Positions 52,885-62,014 of a stretch of 64,000 bases of DNA are shown here, piece after piece. Both the position numbers and the translations under genes were made by a program. The notes beneath the pieces are model-generated. The model searched no databases and was not told the DNA's origin. It worked only from the letters and a program-made list of their open reading frames with translations. This stretch comes from Pseudomonadota bacterium. GTDB lineage: Bacteria; Pseudomonadota; Alphaproteobacteria; Rhizobiales; Hyphomicrobiaceae. Every line of letters begins with the position of its first letter. Position 1 is the stretch's first letter. Where the stretch lies: the NCBI GenBank assembly GCA_023423275.1, contig JAFAFW010000020.1, forward strand, positions 62,001-126,000. The letters run 5' to 3'.

Positions 52885-53814
52885 ATGACCTCCATCCTCA
52901 TCACAGGTGTTAACGGATTTATTGGCGACCGCTACGCTTCAAGTGTGCGGCAGAAGGGCTGGCATGTTGTCGGCCTGGATCTTCAGCCTGCAGATCTGCA
53001 TGGCCATTGTGATGAATACCATTCGGTCGATCTGGGCGCTTCTGAAGCATCCGCTTTCTTCGATACTCTTCCCGGAGTTGATCTTGTGCTCCATGCCGGA
53101 GGGGTATCCGGCTTCATGGTCGCAACAGATCGGCCGCACCATATTGTCGATGTGAATATTCGCGGAACAATGCCGGTCCTTCATTTTGCCTATCAGCGGC
53201 AGATCCGGCGCACCGTATTGTGCTCTACAATGATGGTGTACGGCGCGGATGCTCAGCCTGGACTCCGGCATAGCGAGGAAGAGTATCCGGCTCCGATTTC
53301 GGTCTATGGTGCTTCGAAGGTCGCCATCGAGGCATTGATGCACGGATACAATCACCAGTACGGAATAGACGCGATTGCAGTCCGGCCAGGACACGTCTAT
53401 GGCCCAGGGCGCACCACGCAATGCTTCGTACGCGAGATGCTGAAAGCTGTGCGGACGGGTACCCGGTGTGAAATCCCTCAATCGGGCAAATCCTGGCGCC
53501 AGTATGTGCATGTCGACGACATCTGCGACGCGCTCGACCGAGCATTCTCTGTCGTTAGTCCAGTGACACGCACATTTAATATCACTGCAGGAGAGATCCA
53601 TACCCTGGATGAAGTCGCCGCCATCATAAATCGCAATATTGGAAAGCTCGACGTCGTATTTGACAGTTCCATTGATCTCCCGAATTACCGTGTTGGAGAG
53701 CTGTCAATCGAAAGGGCACGTGACACTCTCGGATTTGTACCTTCCCGTAAGCTTGTTACTGGTCTGCGCAGCTACTGGGATGAAACATTCGCGGCGGAAG
53801 CCCGTAAACGGTAG
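52885..53814 (+). CDS. NAD-dependent epimerase/dehydratase-family oxidoreductase
   Basis: A 309-residue extended SDR with TGVNGFIGDRY, catalytic Thr in LCSTMMVYG and Tyr/Lys in SVYGASKVAIEAL. It is paralogous to the leftward gene at 39856-40776 (shared LHAGGVSG / VHGGGVSG and VYGASKVA). One copy sits in each arm of the island, so they probably act on related intermediates. Starts 11 bases after the GAF gene. Confidence 0.87.
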   Translation: MTSILITGVNGFIGDRYASSVRQKGWHVVGLDLQPADLHGHCDEYHSVDLGASEASAFFDTLPGVDLVLHAGGVSGFMVATDRPHHIVDVNIRGTMPVLHFAYQRQIRRTVLCSTMMVYGADAQPGLRHSEEEYPAPISVYGASKVAIEALMHGYNHQYGIDAIAVRPGHVYGPGRTTQCFVREMLKAVRTGTRCEIPQSGKSWRQYVHVDDICDALDRAFSVVSPVTRTFNITAGEIHTLDEVAAIINRNIGKLDVVFDSSIDLPNYRVGELSIERARDTLGFVPSRKLVTGLRSYWDETFAAEARKR

Positions 53815-53846
53815 AAATGAATTTAAACTGAAAGGAGTGCATCGAG

Positions 53847-54914
53847 GTGAATAGGTCATACCGGATTGCCGTGATTCCGGGAGACGGTATCGGCAAGGAA
53901 ACAGTGCCGGAGGGCGTTCGTGTGATAGAGGCGGCCGCGAAGCGTCACGGCATCCAACTTCACCTCGACTACTTCGACTTCGCATCATATGACTACTACG
54001 CAAAACACGGGCAAATGATGCCCGACGATTGGAAGGAGCGGATCAGTGGTCACGATGCGATATTCTTCGGCGCTGTCGGGTGGCCAGAAAAGATTCCTGA
54101 TCACGTCTCCTTGTGGGGATCTCTGATATCTTTCCGTCGTGAATTCGATCAGTACATCAATCTGCGTCCAGTAAAACTGATGCCCGGGGTCGATTGTCCC
54201 CTGGTTGGCCGCAAGCCGGGCGACATCGATTTCTGGATCGTTCGCGAGAATACTGAGGGCGAGTATTCTTCCGTCGGCGGCCAGATGTTCAAGGGGACTG
54301 AGCGCGAATTCGTTGTTCAGGAAAGCTATTTCACACGGATCGGCGTCGATCGCGTTCTAAAGTTCGCTTTTGAGCTTGCCCAGAAAACAAAAAGGAAGCA
54401 TCTGACGTCCGCGACAAAATCCAACGGCATAGCGCTGACGATGCCGTACTGGGATCAGCGCGTCGAAGAAATGTCCAAAAATTTTCCAAATGTCGAGTGG
54501 AACAAATTCCATATTGATATCCTGTCAGCCCACTTCGTTCTGCACCCCGATTGGTTCAACGTTGTCGTTGCCTCCAATCTTTTCGGTGACATTCTTTCGG
54601 ATCTCGGCCCCGCCTGCGCCGGAACAATCGGGATAGCTCCATCTGGCAATATAAATCCCGAAAGGAATTTTCCTTCCGTCTTCGAGCCTGTACACGGATC
54701 CGCGCCCGACATCGCGGGACAGGGTATTGCCAATCCGATCGGGCAGATATGGTCGGGTGCATTGATGTTCGACCATCTCGGTGAACCGGAAGCCGCCGCG
54801 GAGATCGTCGCGGCTATTGAACGAACCCTGGCGGAAAAGACACTGCGAACCCGAGATCTCGGTGGGAACGCCGACACCGTAACTTGTGGAAAGGCGATCG
54901 CTTCCGAGCTGTAG
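53847..54914 (+). CDS. Tartrate/D-malate-type dehydrogenase (isopropylmalate dehydrogenase family)
   Basis: A 355-residue beta-decarboxylating dehydrogenase starting at GTG 53847 behind AAAGGAG. Family features: VIPGDGIGKETVPEG, INLRPVKLMPGVDCPL (substrate arginine), RENTEGEYSSVGG, ASNLFGDILSDLG (metal aspartates) and FEPVHGSAPDIAGQG. The pattern is closest to tartrate dehydrogenase/decarboxylase (TtuC) and D-malate dehydrogenase, which oxidise 2-hydroxy-dicarboxylates with NAD, Mn2+ and K+. This suggests the pathway yields a malate- or tartrate-like acid. Confidence 0.88.
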   Translation: MNRSYRIAVIPGDGIGKETVPEGVRVIEAAAKRHGIQLHLDYFDFASYDYYAKHGQMMPDDWKERISGHDAIFFGAVGWPEKIPDHVSLWGSLISFRREFDQYINLRPVKLMPGVDCPLVGRKPGDIDFWIVRENTEGEYSSVGGQMFKGTEREFVVQESYFTRIGVDRVLKFAFELAQKTKRKHLTSATKSNGIALTMPYWDQRVEEMSKNFPNVEWNKFHIDILSAHFVLHPDWFNVVVASNLFGDILSDLGPACAGTIGIAPSGNINPERNFPSVFEPVHGSAPDIAGQGIANPIGQIWSGALMFDHLGEPEAAAEIVAAIERTLAEKTLRTRDLGGNADTVTCGKAIASEL

Positions 54915-55027
54915 ACGCGACAGGCCGGCGTCCAATAGGAGGCTGACCCTCTTCCAATTGTGGGCCATCGCCCGCCCTGATGAATAGCACTTGAGACTCC
55001 CGATCAATTCAGAAACAGGACTCACCA

Positions 55028-55936
55028 ATGGCCTCCTTTCAAACGATTGTGGAAGAACTCATGCTGACAACCGGCGCAAGCCGGGCGTTGCTGCAGCTCG
55101 CTCGTCCAGACGGATCGTTTGCCTACGCGGCTGAGGCGGTCAGGCACGGCGCCCGCCAGGTCCGTAACGACGCGCCGGGCAGCGACGGCATCACACCGAG
55201 AATCCTCAAGATATTGAAGCCGGAAGACAACATCCTTGTGGATGGCAACCTTGGACAGTCTAACAATCCGGTAGCAAGTGCGATCGCCGAAGAGCATGGC
55301 GCTAAGGCGCTCATGCTGTCGGGACTGTTCCAAGGTGACCGTCTCGTGGGGGTGCTGTCACTTAACGACACCCAGAATGCGAAAGAATGGGACAATGCAC
55401 AGCTAAAGGCTGTGAGCGAGGCGAGGGATTTGCTCATTGCCAAGCTCAAGGACCAGGACGCGGATCCTCTCGCAACCAAGGCCGAAAAATTAAAGAACAG
55501 TGCTCTGCAAGGGATACTGGATGACCTTCGAATCGCGCTCGGCGTTCAGCGTTGCACGCTCCGCCAGAACGTGAGCGAGGCCTATGCGTTTCCCGTCACT
55601 CACGAATCGCGCTCCGAAGGCACGTGGAGTCTTCTTGGCGATTTCACGATTATTCAAACCGGCCAGCCTGTAATCCAGAAAATGCTCACCGAGCGCACAC
55701 AGGTAGTGCAGGACGACACCCGCAACGCTTCCACCGATCCTTTGTTTCATGTGATGCTGAAGCATTACGGCGATATGCGTGCCCAGATCGTCACGCCGCT
55801 ATTTGTAGGCGACACCCTCACCGCGGTCTTATCAATCCATAATCTGAAGGAGCTGCGCACCTGGACCCCTGCCGAAATGCAGCTCGGACAATTTGCGACG
55901 CGCCTCATTGGTGCGGTGATTGGAACGAAGCCGTAG
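55028..55936 (+). CDS. Double GAF-domain protein without output domain
   Basis: 302 residues from ATG 55028. Two GAF-like domains can be traced: about 1-135 (TTGASRALLQLARPDGSF ... ALMLSGLFQGDRLVGVLSL) and about 155-300 (ALGVQRCTLRQ ... IVTPLFVGDTLTAVLSI). No kinase, cyclase or DNA-binding segment is attached. It is the second GAF-only protein in this operon, between the tartrate-type dehydrogenase and the asparaginase. A small-molecule binding or enzyme-regulating role is possible. Confidence 0.75.
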   Translation: MASFQTIVEELMLTTGASRALLQLARPDGSFAYAAEAVRHGARQVRNDAPGSDGITPRILKILKPEDNILVDGNLGQSNNPVASAIAEEHGAKALMLSGLFQGDRLVGVLSLNDTQNAKEWDNAQLKAVSEARDLLIAKLKDQDADPLATKAEKLKNSALQGILDDLRIALGVQRCTLRQNVSEAYAFPVTHESRSEGTWSLLGDFTIIQTGQPVIQKMLTERTQVVQDDTRNASTDPLFHVMLKHYGDMRAQIVTPLFVGDTLTAVLSIHNLKELRTWTPAEMQLGQFATRLIGAVIGTKP

Positions 55937-56055
55937 CATCCGGGCAGCACAGCCTGCCTAATCTGTACGCTGTGCCAAGCCTGCCCGTCAGTGGATCGAA
56001 CCCGATCCAATAGCAATAGAGCGCCGGTGACCTGGCCTCGGGAAGGCGGAGAGAA

Positions 56056-57066
56056 ATGATCGTGACCCAATTAGAAAAGGTAACGGTAATTTCGTGTGGC
56101 GGCACAATTGCCAGCGTCGTCCAGAGTGGTGTGGGCGCCGTCCCCAGTCGCGATATCGGCGAGTTACTGAGCGATATTCCCAGCGCGGCCGGCATCGCAG
56201 ATGTGGAGACGCGAGCTTTCAAGCAGGTCGCCTCGCCTCACATGACTTTTAAGGATCTCCTCGGACTAGCTGCTGCTGCGAAAGATGCCTTTGCCCTCGG
56301 CAGCAGCGGCGTCGTGATCACTCAAGGCACAGATACCATAGAAGAGATCGCCTTCGGCTTGGACCTGCTGTGGCAAGGGGAGTTTCCCATAGTCGTCACG
56401 GGGGCAATGCGGAATGGCAGCCTTCCCGGCGCCGATGGACCTGCAAATCTCGTCGCGGCATTGAGGGTTGCAGCCTCCCGGGAAGCGCACGGGTTGGGGG
56501 CTTTAGTCGTGATGAATGACGAGATTCATGCGGCCCGATTTGTGCGCAAATCGCATACCACCAGTCCAGCAACATTCCGGTCCGCGTTGACCGGGCCTAT
56601 CGGTTGGATTGCCGAGAACGATGTGAGGGTCGCCCTCCGGCCCGCCCGGCGCTTCCACGTTGCGGCTTCTTACGATGCAGAACCTTTGCAGGTGTGCCTG
56701 CTGAAAGTGTCGCTTGGCGATGATGGGCGCCTCCTGCCCTACGTAATGGCGAGCGGATATGCGGGTCTCGTTATTGAAGGATTCGGTGGAGGCCATCTGA
56801 CGCGAGACATTGCGGAATCGGGTCTTCTCGAAACACTGCTCGAAAGCATGCCTGTCGTGCTCGCCTCGCGAGCTGGCAGTGGCGAGCTTCTTCGCAACAC
56901 ATATGGAGGATTTTCCGGCTCGGAAACCGACCTCATCGCGCGGGGCGTTATTTTTTCCGGCGCCCTCGACGGGCCGAAAGCAAGGATTCTTCTGACATTG
57001 CTGTTGATGGCGGATGCGGATCGCAAAACAATTCGACAAACTTTCGCGGAAGTGGGTTCGCTCTAA
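56056..57066 (+). CDS. Asparaginase-family amidohydrolase
   Basis: A 336-residue bacterial asparaginase-fold enzyme. Both threonine signatures are present: VISCGGTIAS (Thr17) and VITQGTDTIEE, along with TGAMRNGSLPGADGPAN. No convincing signal peptide is seen, so it is probably cytosolic. In an island with NodB-fold ring hydrolases it could cleave a half-amide rather than asparagine itself; that is inferred from neighbours. Confidence 0.87.
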   Translation: MIVTQLEKVTVISCGGTIASVVQSGVGAVPSRDIGELLSDIPSAAGIADVETRAFKQVASPHMTFKDLLGLAAAAKDAFALGSSGVVITQGTDTIEEIAFGLDLLWQGEFPIVVTGAMRNGSLPGADGPANLVAALRVAASREAHGLGALVVMNDEIHAARFVRKSHTTSPATFRSALTGPIGWIAENDVRVALRPARRFHVAASYDAEPLQVCLLKVSLGDDGRLLPYVMASGYAGLVIEGFGGGHLTRDIAESGLLETLLESMPVVLASRAGSGELLRNTYGGFSGSETDLIARGVIFSGALDGPKARILLTLLLMADADRKTIRQTFAEVGSL

Positions 57067-57284
57067 GCGGAGGTCAATCGATACACTTTGGATTTATAGA
57101 GACTAGGCGATGAACGGTGCTTGCACCGATGATGCGGAGATGTAAGCGTGCCGTGATGTAGAAGGCAGAAATTGGTACGTTTCGTCCGCTGGAGCAATTG
57201 AAGCTTGCTGTTTCGGGCAATCGACAAGACGCAGTCGGTAGCAACGCTGCAAGTGAGTTATAGGGACACCGAGTGGAGATAAAC
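57067..57284. other. Promoter region upstream of the puuE-TRAP operon
   Basis: A 218-base gap, the longest within the plus-strand arm, so a separate promoter is likely. It contains the 14-bp inverted repeat CGGTGC TT GCACCG (57115-57128), a candidate operator. No gene is supported here. Confidence 0.4.
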
Positions 57285-58199
57285 ATGACTGATGCATATC
57301 CACGCGACATGGTCGGCTATGGGAGCAACTGGCCGGAACCAGCTTGGCCCGATAATGCGCGTATCGCAGTTCAGTTCGTCCTGAACTATGAGGAAGGGGC
57401 GGAGCTGAATATTCTTCACGGTGACGACGCCTCGGAATCCTTGTTATCGGAATTCGGCTTTGCCGTACCTCGCATCGGTGATCGGTACCTGCCGGTCGAA
57501 TCCATGTACGAATACGGCAGCAGGGTGGGTTTCTGGCGACTACATCGCCTGTTCGTCGATCGCAAAGTGCCGCTCACCGTCAACGCCGTTGCTATGGCGT
57601 TGGAGCGTAATCCCGAGGCCGTGGCGGCAATGGTTTCCGCTGGTTGGGAACTTTCTTCTCACGGATACCGCTGGGTCGATTATCACGGAATGCCGGAGGA
57701 TGTGGAGCGCGAGTATATTCGCAAGGCGATTGACATTCACGTTCGCATGACCGGCGAACGCCCGCTTGGCAGCTTCATCGGCCGACGCAGTGAAAACACC
57801 GTGCGACTCGTCGCCGAAGAAGGTGGGTTCCTCTACACGCAGGATTCTTATGCGGACGAAGTTCCCTACTGGATCGTGGAGTCCGGCAAACCGCTTCTTG
57901 TGGTACCGTATACCGCTGACGTGAACGATCACCGTTTCGCCACGACACCCGGCTTCGACTGGGGTGCACCGTTCTTCGAGTATTTGCGGGATGCTTTCGA
58001 TGCTCTGTATGAGGAAGGCGGCGAACGGCCTCGGATGATGCAGATCGGTCTCCACAATCGACTCGTTGGACGTCCCGGACGCATAGGACATCTGCGCAAG
58101 TTTATCGACCACGTCCTTGCACACGACCGCGTCTGGTTGTGCCGTGGAATTGATATCGCGAAGCATTGGATACAGCGCTTCCCAGCACCGACAGCATAA
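57285..58199 (+). CDS. puuE: Allantoinase PuuE-like hydrolase
   Basis: A 304-residue NodB-fold protein with the PuuE N-terminus YPRDMVGYG and ARIAVQFVLNYEEGAE. ATG 57285 follows GGAG (a GTG at 57273 adds four residues). The NodB metal pair is replaced: SHGYRW holds His126 but Trp130, as in cofactor-independent allantoinase. PuuE opens allantoin to allantoate. I see no other allantoin genes (uricase, allantoicase, ureidoglycolate enzymes), so the substrate may be a different cyclic ureide or imide. Confidence 0.82.
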   Translation: MTDAYPRDMVGYGSNWPEPAWPDNARIAVQFVLNYEEGAELNILHGDDASESLLSEFGFAVPRIGDRYLPVESMYEYGSRVGFWRLHRLFVDRKVPLTVNAVAMALERNPEAVAAMVSAGWELSSHGYRWVDYHGMPEDVEREYIRKAIDIHVRMTGERPLGSFIGRRSENTVRLVAEEGGFLYTQDSYADEVPYWIVESGKPLLVVPYTADVNDHRFATTPGFDWGAPFFEYLRDAFDALYEEGGERPRMMQIGLHNRLVGRPGRIGHLRKFIDHVLAHDRVWLCRGIDIAKHWIQRFPAPTA

Positions 58200-58294
58200 C
58201 GGCCTAGAAAATGGATGGAATGAGATCACATCGCTCCACACATTCCGGTCCTCACTGATGGGCGATGGATTAATGATCGCGAGAGGAGACAATT

Positions 58295-58858
58295 GTGTCA
58301 TTGCAAGGTCCGTCGCCCGATCCGCCTTTTAGGCAATATGGCGTAATTAAACTCCTATTGGACAATATCGAGGAGGTACTCGCCTCTTTGCTTTTGATCG
58401 TTATCGGCGTTGTAATTGCCCTGCAGGTTTTTATGCGGGGTATATTTTCGGCGCCACTAAGCTGGCCTGAGGAGTTGTCTCAATTTCTCTTCGTGTGGGC
58501 GTCCGTTCTCGGAGCTGTGGGTGCAGCCAAGAGATTAGGACTCGTGCGATTTGAAACCGTCGTAGAACGGCTGCCGGTCAGCATCAGAGGAACGCTCGAT
58601 TATGTTGTCCTTGCTGTAGTAGTCCTTCTTCTCGCAGTACTCGGTTGGCAGGGATTACAGATGGCCAATCGCACAACCTACGCCGCCACGTCCCTACCAA
58701 TTACATGGTGGTGGATGCACATCGCATCAGCGGCATTTGCTCTGCTCATGATCACGAGATTGGTGCAGCTTCAGATTTTCAAATATCGCTTTGTCTTCAT
58801 AGAAGCCGTGGTTGCAAATAGTGCAAACGTTGCGAGCCGGAGTGATAGCGCGCCATGA
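58295..58858 (+). CDS. TRAP transporter small permease (second system)
   Basis: A 187-residue DctQ protein starting at GTG 58295 behind GAGAGGAG. Four hydrophobic helices; EEVLASLLLIVIGVVIALQVFMR and WPEELSQFLFVWASVLGA are typical. It overlaps the large permease by four bases. Confidence 0.9.
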   Translation: MSLQGPSPDPPFRQYGVIKLLLDNIEEVLASLLLIVIGVVIALQVFMRGIFSAPLSWPEELSQFLFVWASVLGAVGAAKRLGLVRFETVVERLPVSIRGTLDYVVLAVVVLLLAVLGWQGLQMANRTTYAATSLPITWWWMHIASAAFALLMITRLVQLQIFKYRFVFIEAVVANSANVASRSDSAP

Positions 58859-60126
58859 TGATCGCTTCCCTTGCCCTGCTCGCAGCGCTCGCCATCGGTG
58901 TCCCTGTTGGATTTGCGATCGGACTGTCGGCACTCGCCTATTTTCTTGTTTCCGGAGCAAACCTACTCGTCCTGTCCCAACAGTTTATTGGGCAACTCAG
59001 CAGTCTGTCTTTGGTCGCGGTCCCGTTCTTTGTTCTGACAGGCGAGTTGATGAATCGTGGTGGTGTTACGAATCGTATCTTTAATTTTGCGCTTGCCGCC
59101 TTGCGAGGATTGCCTGGGAGCCTGGGCCATGCCAATGTTTTGGGGAGTATGATTTTTGCCGGCATGTCGGGCTCTGCGGTCGCTGACCTCGCAAGTCTCG
59201 GACGGATCGAAATCAAGGCGATGCGGGATAACGACTATCCTGACGATCTCGCTGTTGGTGTAACCGTCGTTTCATCGACTCTGGGTCCGGTTATTCCACC
59301 GAGCATCAATATGGTCATCTTCGGCAGTATTGCTGGAGTTCCCATCGGTCAATTGTTTCTCGGCGGGGTCGTCCCCGGTGTGCTTGCCGGTGTGATGATG
59401 ATGATTACGTTCGGATTTCTCTTCGCTCGACGCAAAATCCAACCGAAGCAACCGGATACAATTGGCTTCTGGAACGCTCTCCGCGATGCCTGGTGGTCCC
59501 TTATGACACCGGTTGTTCTCCTGGGCGCGATGTTCTCCGGAATCGCTACACCTACGGAGGCGGCGATCCTCGCAGCCGTTTATACCGTTGTATTGGCCGG
59601 GTTTATCTACCGTGAATTGACGGTGTCAGATTTCTTCGCCGCCATTTTCAATACAGCAATTCTCTCGGGCTCGGTTCTCATGATCATCGGCTTCGCTGCG
59701 CCGCTGGGATACGTGATCTCGCGCGAGCAGGTTGCGATGTCCTTTAGCGAAATGCTCGTCGGTGCATTCCACGATCCGATGCTGATGATGCTCGCAGTCG
59801 CAGGCTTCCTGTTTCTGATCGGCACGTTCATGGAAGTCGTCGCGGCGATCATCCTCCTCACCCCCGTTCTGGCACCTGCCATGACAGGCGCGGGGATCGA
59901 TCCGATTCTTGTTGGTGTATTGATGGTATTTACACTCGGAATCGGTCTCATCACACCGCCGGTCGGCCTGTGCCTATACGTCGGTAGCCAAGTGTCGGGT
60001 ATGCGATTGGAGAAGGTGGTCATGGCAGCCGCGCCTTATATTCCCGCAGTTCTCGCCGTCGTCATACTGATGATTGTTTTTCCGCAGATCGCTACCTGGC
60101 TTCCCTACTACGTCTACCCGAAGTGA
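58855..60126 (+). CDS. TRAP transporter large permease (second system)
   Basis: A 423-residue DctM protein with about 12 helices; FVLTGELMNRGGVTNRIF, FAGMSGSAVADLASLGRIE, GPVIPPSINMVIFGSI and IGLITPPVGLCLYVGS are diagnostic. Gene order in this system is small permease, large permease, binding protein, unlike the first system, where the binding protein comes first. The two were thus probably acquired separately rather than duplicated as blocks. Confidence 0.93.
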   Translation: MMIASLALLAALAIGVPVGFAIGLSALAYFLVSGANLLVLSQQFIGQLSSLSLVAVPFFVLTGELMNRGGVTNRIFNFALAALRGLPGSLGHANVLGSMIFAGMSGSAVADLASLGRIEIKAMRDNDYPDDLAVGVTVVSSTLGPVIPPSINMVIFGSIAGVPIGQLFLGGVVPGVLAGVMMMITFGFLFARRKIQPKQPDTIGFWNALRDAWWSLMTPVVLLGAMFSGIATPTEAAILAAVYTVVLAGFIYRELTVSDFFAAIFNTAILSGSVLMIIGFAAPLGYVISREQVAMSFSEMLVGAFHDPMLMMLAVAGFLFLIGTFMEVVAAIILLTPVLAPAMTGAGIDPILVGVLMVFTLGIGLITPPVGLCLYVGSQVSGMRLEKVVMAAAPYIPAVLAVVILMIVFPQIATWLPYYVYPK

Positions 60127-60146
60127 ACAGGTTCAGGAGTCTGAAA

Positions 60147-61142
60147 ATGAAATACAAGATATCCGTCTCACACTATCTGACGTTTGCCGTTGCGGCTTTC
60201 GCAATGGGAGTAGCTTCGACGGCATGGGCGCAACAGCCCCTCGTGTTGCGCATTGGCCATAATACTCCTGTTGGCTCGCCCACGGACATGGGAATGAAGT
60301 ACTTTGCCAAGCTCGTCAAAGAGCGCTCCGACGGCAAAATAGAAGTTCGTGATTACCCGGCCGGCCAGATTGGTAACGAACATCAGATGATCGAAGGGCT
60401 GCAGATCGGGACGCTCGATATGGCCGGTATCATCGGCGCGAGCTTCGGCAATGTTGTCCCGGAATATGGCGTCCTGGGCGTGCTTTATGCCTTCCGCGAC
60501 AAGGATCACATGATCAAAGCCATGAATGGTCCGATCGGTGCTGAACTGGCGGCTCTCCTGGAGAAGAAGTCAAAGATCCAAGTACTGAGCAACTCTTGGT
60601 ATTACGGTACACGGCAGCTCACCTCAAACAGAGCCGTGAAGACTCCAGCCGACATGGCCGGAATGAAAATTCGTGTCGTGCCAGTGCCAATCTTCCAGGC
60701 CGGCTGGAACGCAATCGGAGCTACTCCAACACCGATCGACTTCAAGGAGCTGTTCACTGCATTGCAGACGAATACTGTTGATGCTCAGGAGAACCCCCTC
60801 GGGACTACGAAGGGTGGCGGCATTCATCTCGTGAACAAGTTCCTGTCGCTGACGGACCACGTCGTTGCAAATGTGGTGGTGGCGATGAGCGGCGACACTT
60901 ACAGCCGCCTGAAGCCGGACCAGATAGAGTTGATTAAGGAAGCGGTCCGAGACGCAGGTCTGCATCAGGATGAACTCACCCTCAAGAGCGAGCGCGACAT
61001 CCTCGAAGAGTTCAAGGCGGCAGGAGTGACGGTAGTCGAGCCGGATAAGGCTGCTTTCCGCGAGAAGGCGAAAAATATCGCCGCTTCATTCCAGAATGGC
61101 GTGCTGCTAGACACCTACAACAAGATTCAAGCTGTCCAATAA
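60147..61142 (+). CDS. TRAP transporter substrate-binding protein (second system)
   Basis: A 331-residue DctP protein from ATG 60147, behind AGGAG, with signal peptide (MKYKISVSHYLTFAVAAF ... TAWAQQ). The ligand arginine is in MAGMKIRVVPVPIFQ; TPIDFKELFTALQTNTVDAQENP is the signature. A strong hairpin terminator follows. Ligand unknown; neighbours PuuE and SDR suggest an amide-derived acid or ureide. Confidence 0.93.
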   Translation: MKYKISVSHYLTFAVAAFAMGVASTAWAQQPLVLRIGHNTPVGSPTDMGMKYFAKLVKERSDGKIEVRDYPAGQIGNEHQMIEGLQIGTLDMAGIIGASFGNVVPEYGVLGVLYAFRDKDHMIKAMNGPIGAELAALLEKKSKIQVLSNSWYYGTRQLTSNRAVKTPADMAGMKIRVVPVPIFQAGWNAIGATPTPIDFKELFTALQTNTVDAQENPLGTTKGGGIHLVNKFLSLTDHVVANVVVAMSGDTYSRLKPDQIELIKEAVRDAGLHQDELTLKSERDILEEFKAAGVTVVEPDKAAFREKAKNIAASFQNGVLLDTYNKIQAVQ

Positions 61143-61157
61143 TAGTGATCCGGGCAC

Positions 61158-61187
61158 AAATGCGCGCTCGACTAAGAGCGCGCATTT
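61158..61187 (+). terminator. Strong hairpin after the second TRAP operon
   Basis: A perfect 12-bp inverted repeat, AAATGCGCGCTC (61158-61169) and GAGCGCGCATTT (61176-61187), with a 6-base loop. The T-run is short, but the stem is long and GC-rich. It separates the TRAP genes from the SDR at 61248 and may reduce rather than stop transcription. Confidence 0.7.
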
Positions 61188-61247
61188 CATACCTCGAAGA
61201 TAACGACAACGAGCGGTTCCCCGTTCCCGGGATTCGAGTTGGCACCG

Positions 61248-61994
61248 ATGTCATTTCATGACTTGCTGGATTTGGCCGGTAAGCGGGCACTGATCACCGG
61301 AGCAGCCGGTGGAATCGGGGAGGCCATCGCTCGTGCCATGGTCGCACAAGGTGCATTCGTGGTTTTGGCCGATCGATCCGGAGAGTTGCTAAGAAAGGTG
61401 GCGTCTGATCTTTCGCATTCCTGCGACGCCCACGTATTTGATCAGTCCGAGCTGTCGTCGGTGGAGGCGCTCGCCGCCGCGGCCGGCCACATCGATATTC
61501 TAGTCAATAACGCTGGCATCGCCATCCGTGGTCCTTTGGTCGATCTGGACTTTGCCGATATGCGCCGCGTTATCGATATCAATCTTGTAGGCCCTATCGC
61601 GCTGACGAAACTGATCGGCCCCGCAATGATTCACCACGGCAGCGGGACAGTTATCAACATCAGCTCGCAAATGGCCTTCACGGGGGCTAGCCACAGATCA
61701 GTTTATGCTGCAACAAAGAAGGCTATTTCCCAGTTCACAAAAACCGCCGCACTGGAGTGGGGGCCTCACGGCATCAGGGTCAATTGCATTGCCCCCGGTC
61801 GAACGGTTACACCGATCAACCAGGAGGTCTTCGCGGACCCTGCGGAGTACGAAGCCGGCCTCCGGCATATCCCATTGAATCGCTATGGGCAGCCCGAGGA
61901 TATTGCCAATGCGGCGATTTTCCTGGCCAGTGAGGCAGCCTCATATATTACCGGCCAGACACTAATTGTCGACGGTGGGTGGGTGCTGCAGTGA
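61248..61994 (+). CDS. SDR-family oxidoreductase
   Basis: A 248-residue SDR from ATG 61248 (a TTG at 61239 is possible). TGAAGGIGEAI, VNNAGIAIRGP, Ser in NISSQMAFTG and Tyr/Lys in VYAATKKAISQF are present; it ends ITGQTLIVDGGWVLQ. It is paralogous to 51605-52354. Convergent with the amidase at 62015, 20 bases apart. Confidence 0.9.
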   Translation: MSFHDLLDLAGKRALITGAAGGIGEAIARAMVAQGAFVVLADRSGELLRKVASDLSHSCDAHVFDQSELSSVEALAAAAGHIDILVNNAGIAIRGPLVDLDFADMRRVIDINLVGPIALTKLIGPAMIHHGSGTVINISSQMAFTGASHRSVYAATKKAISQFTKTAALEWGPHGIRVNCIAPGRTVTPINQEVFADPAEYEAGLRHIPLNRYGQPEDIANAAIFLASEAASYITGQTLIVDGGWVLQ

Positions 61995-62014
61995 ACTGGC
62001 TCCCTGTGTGCGGT

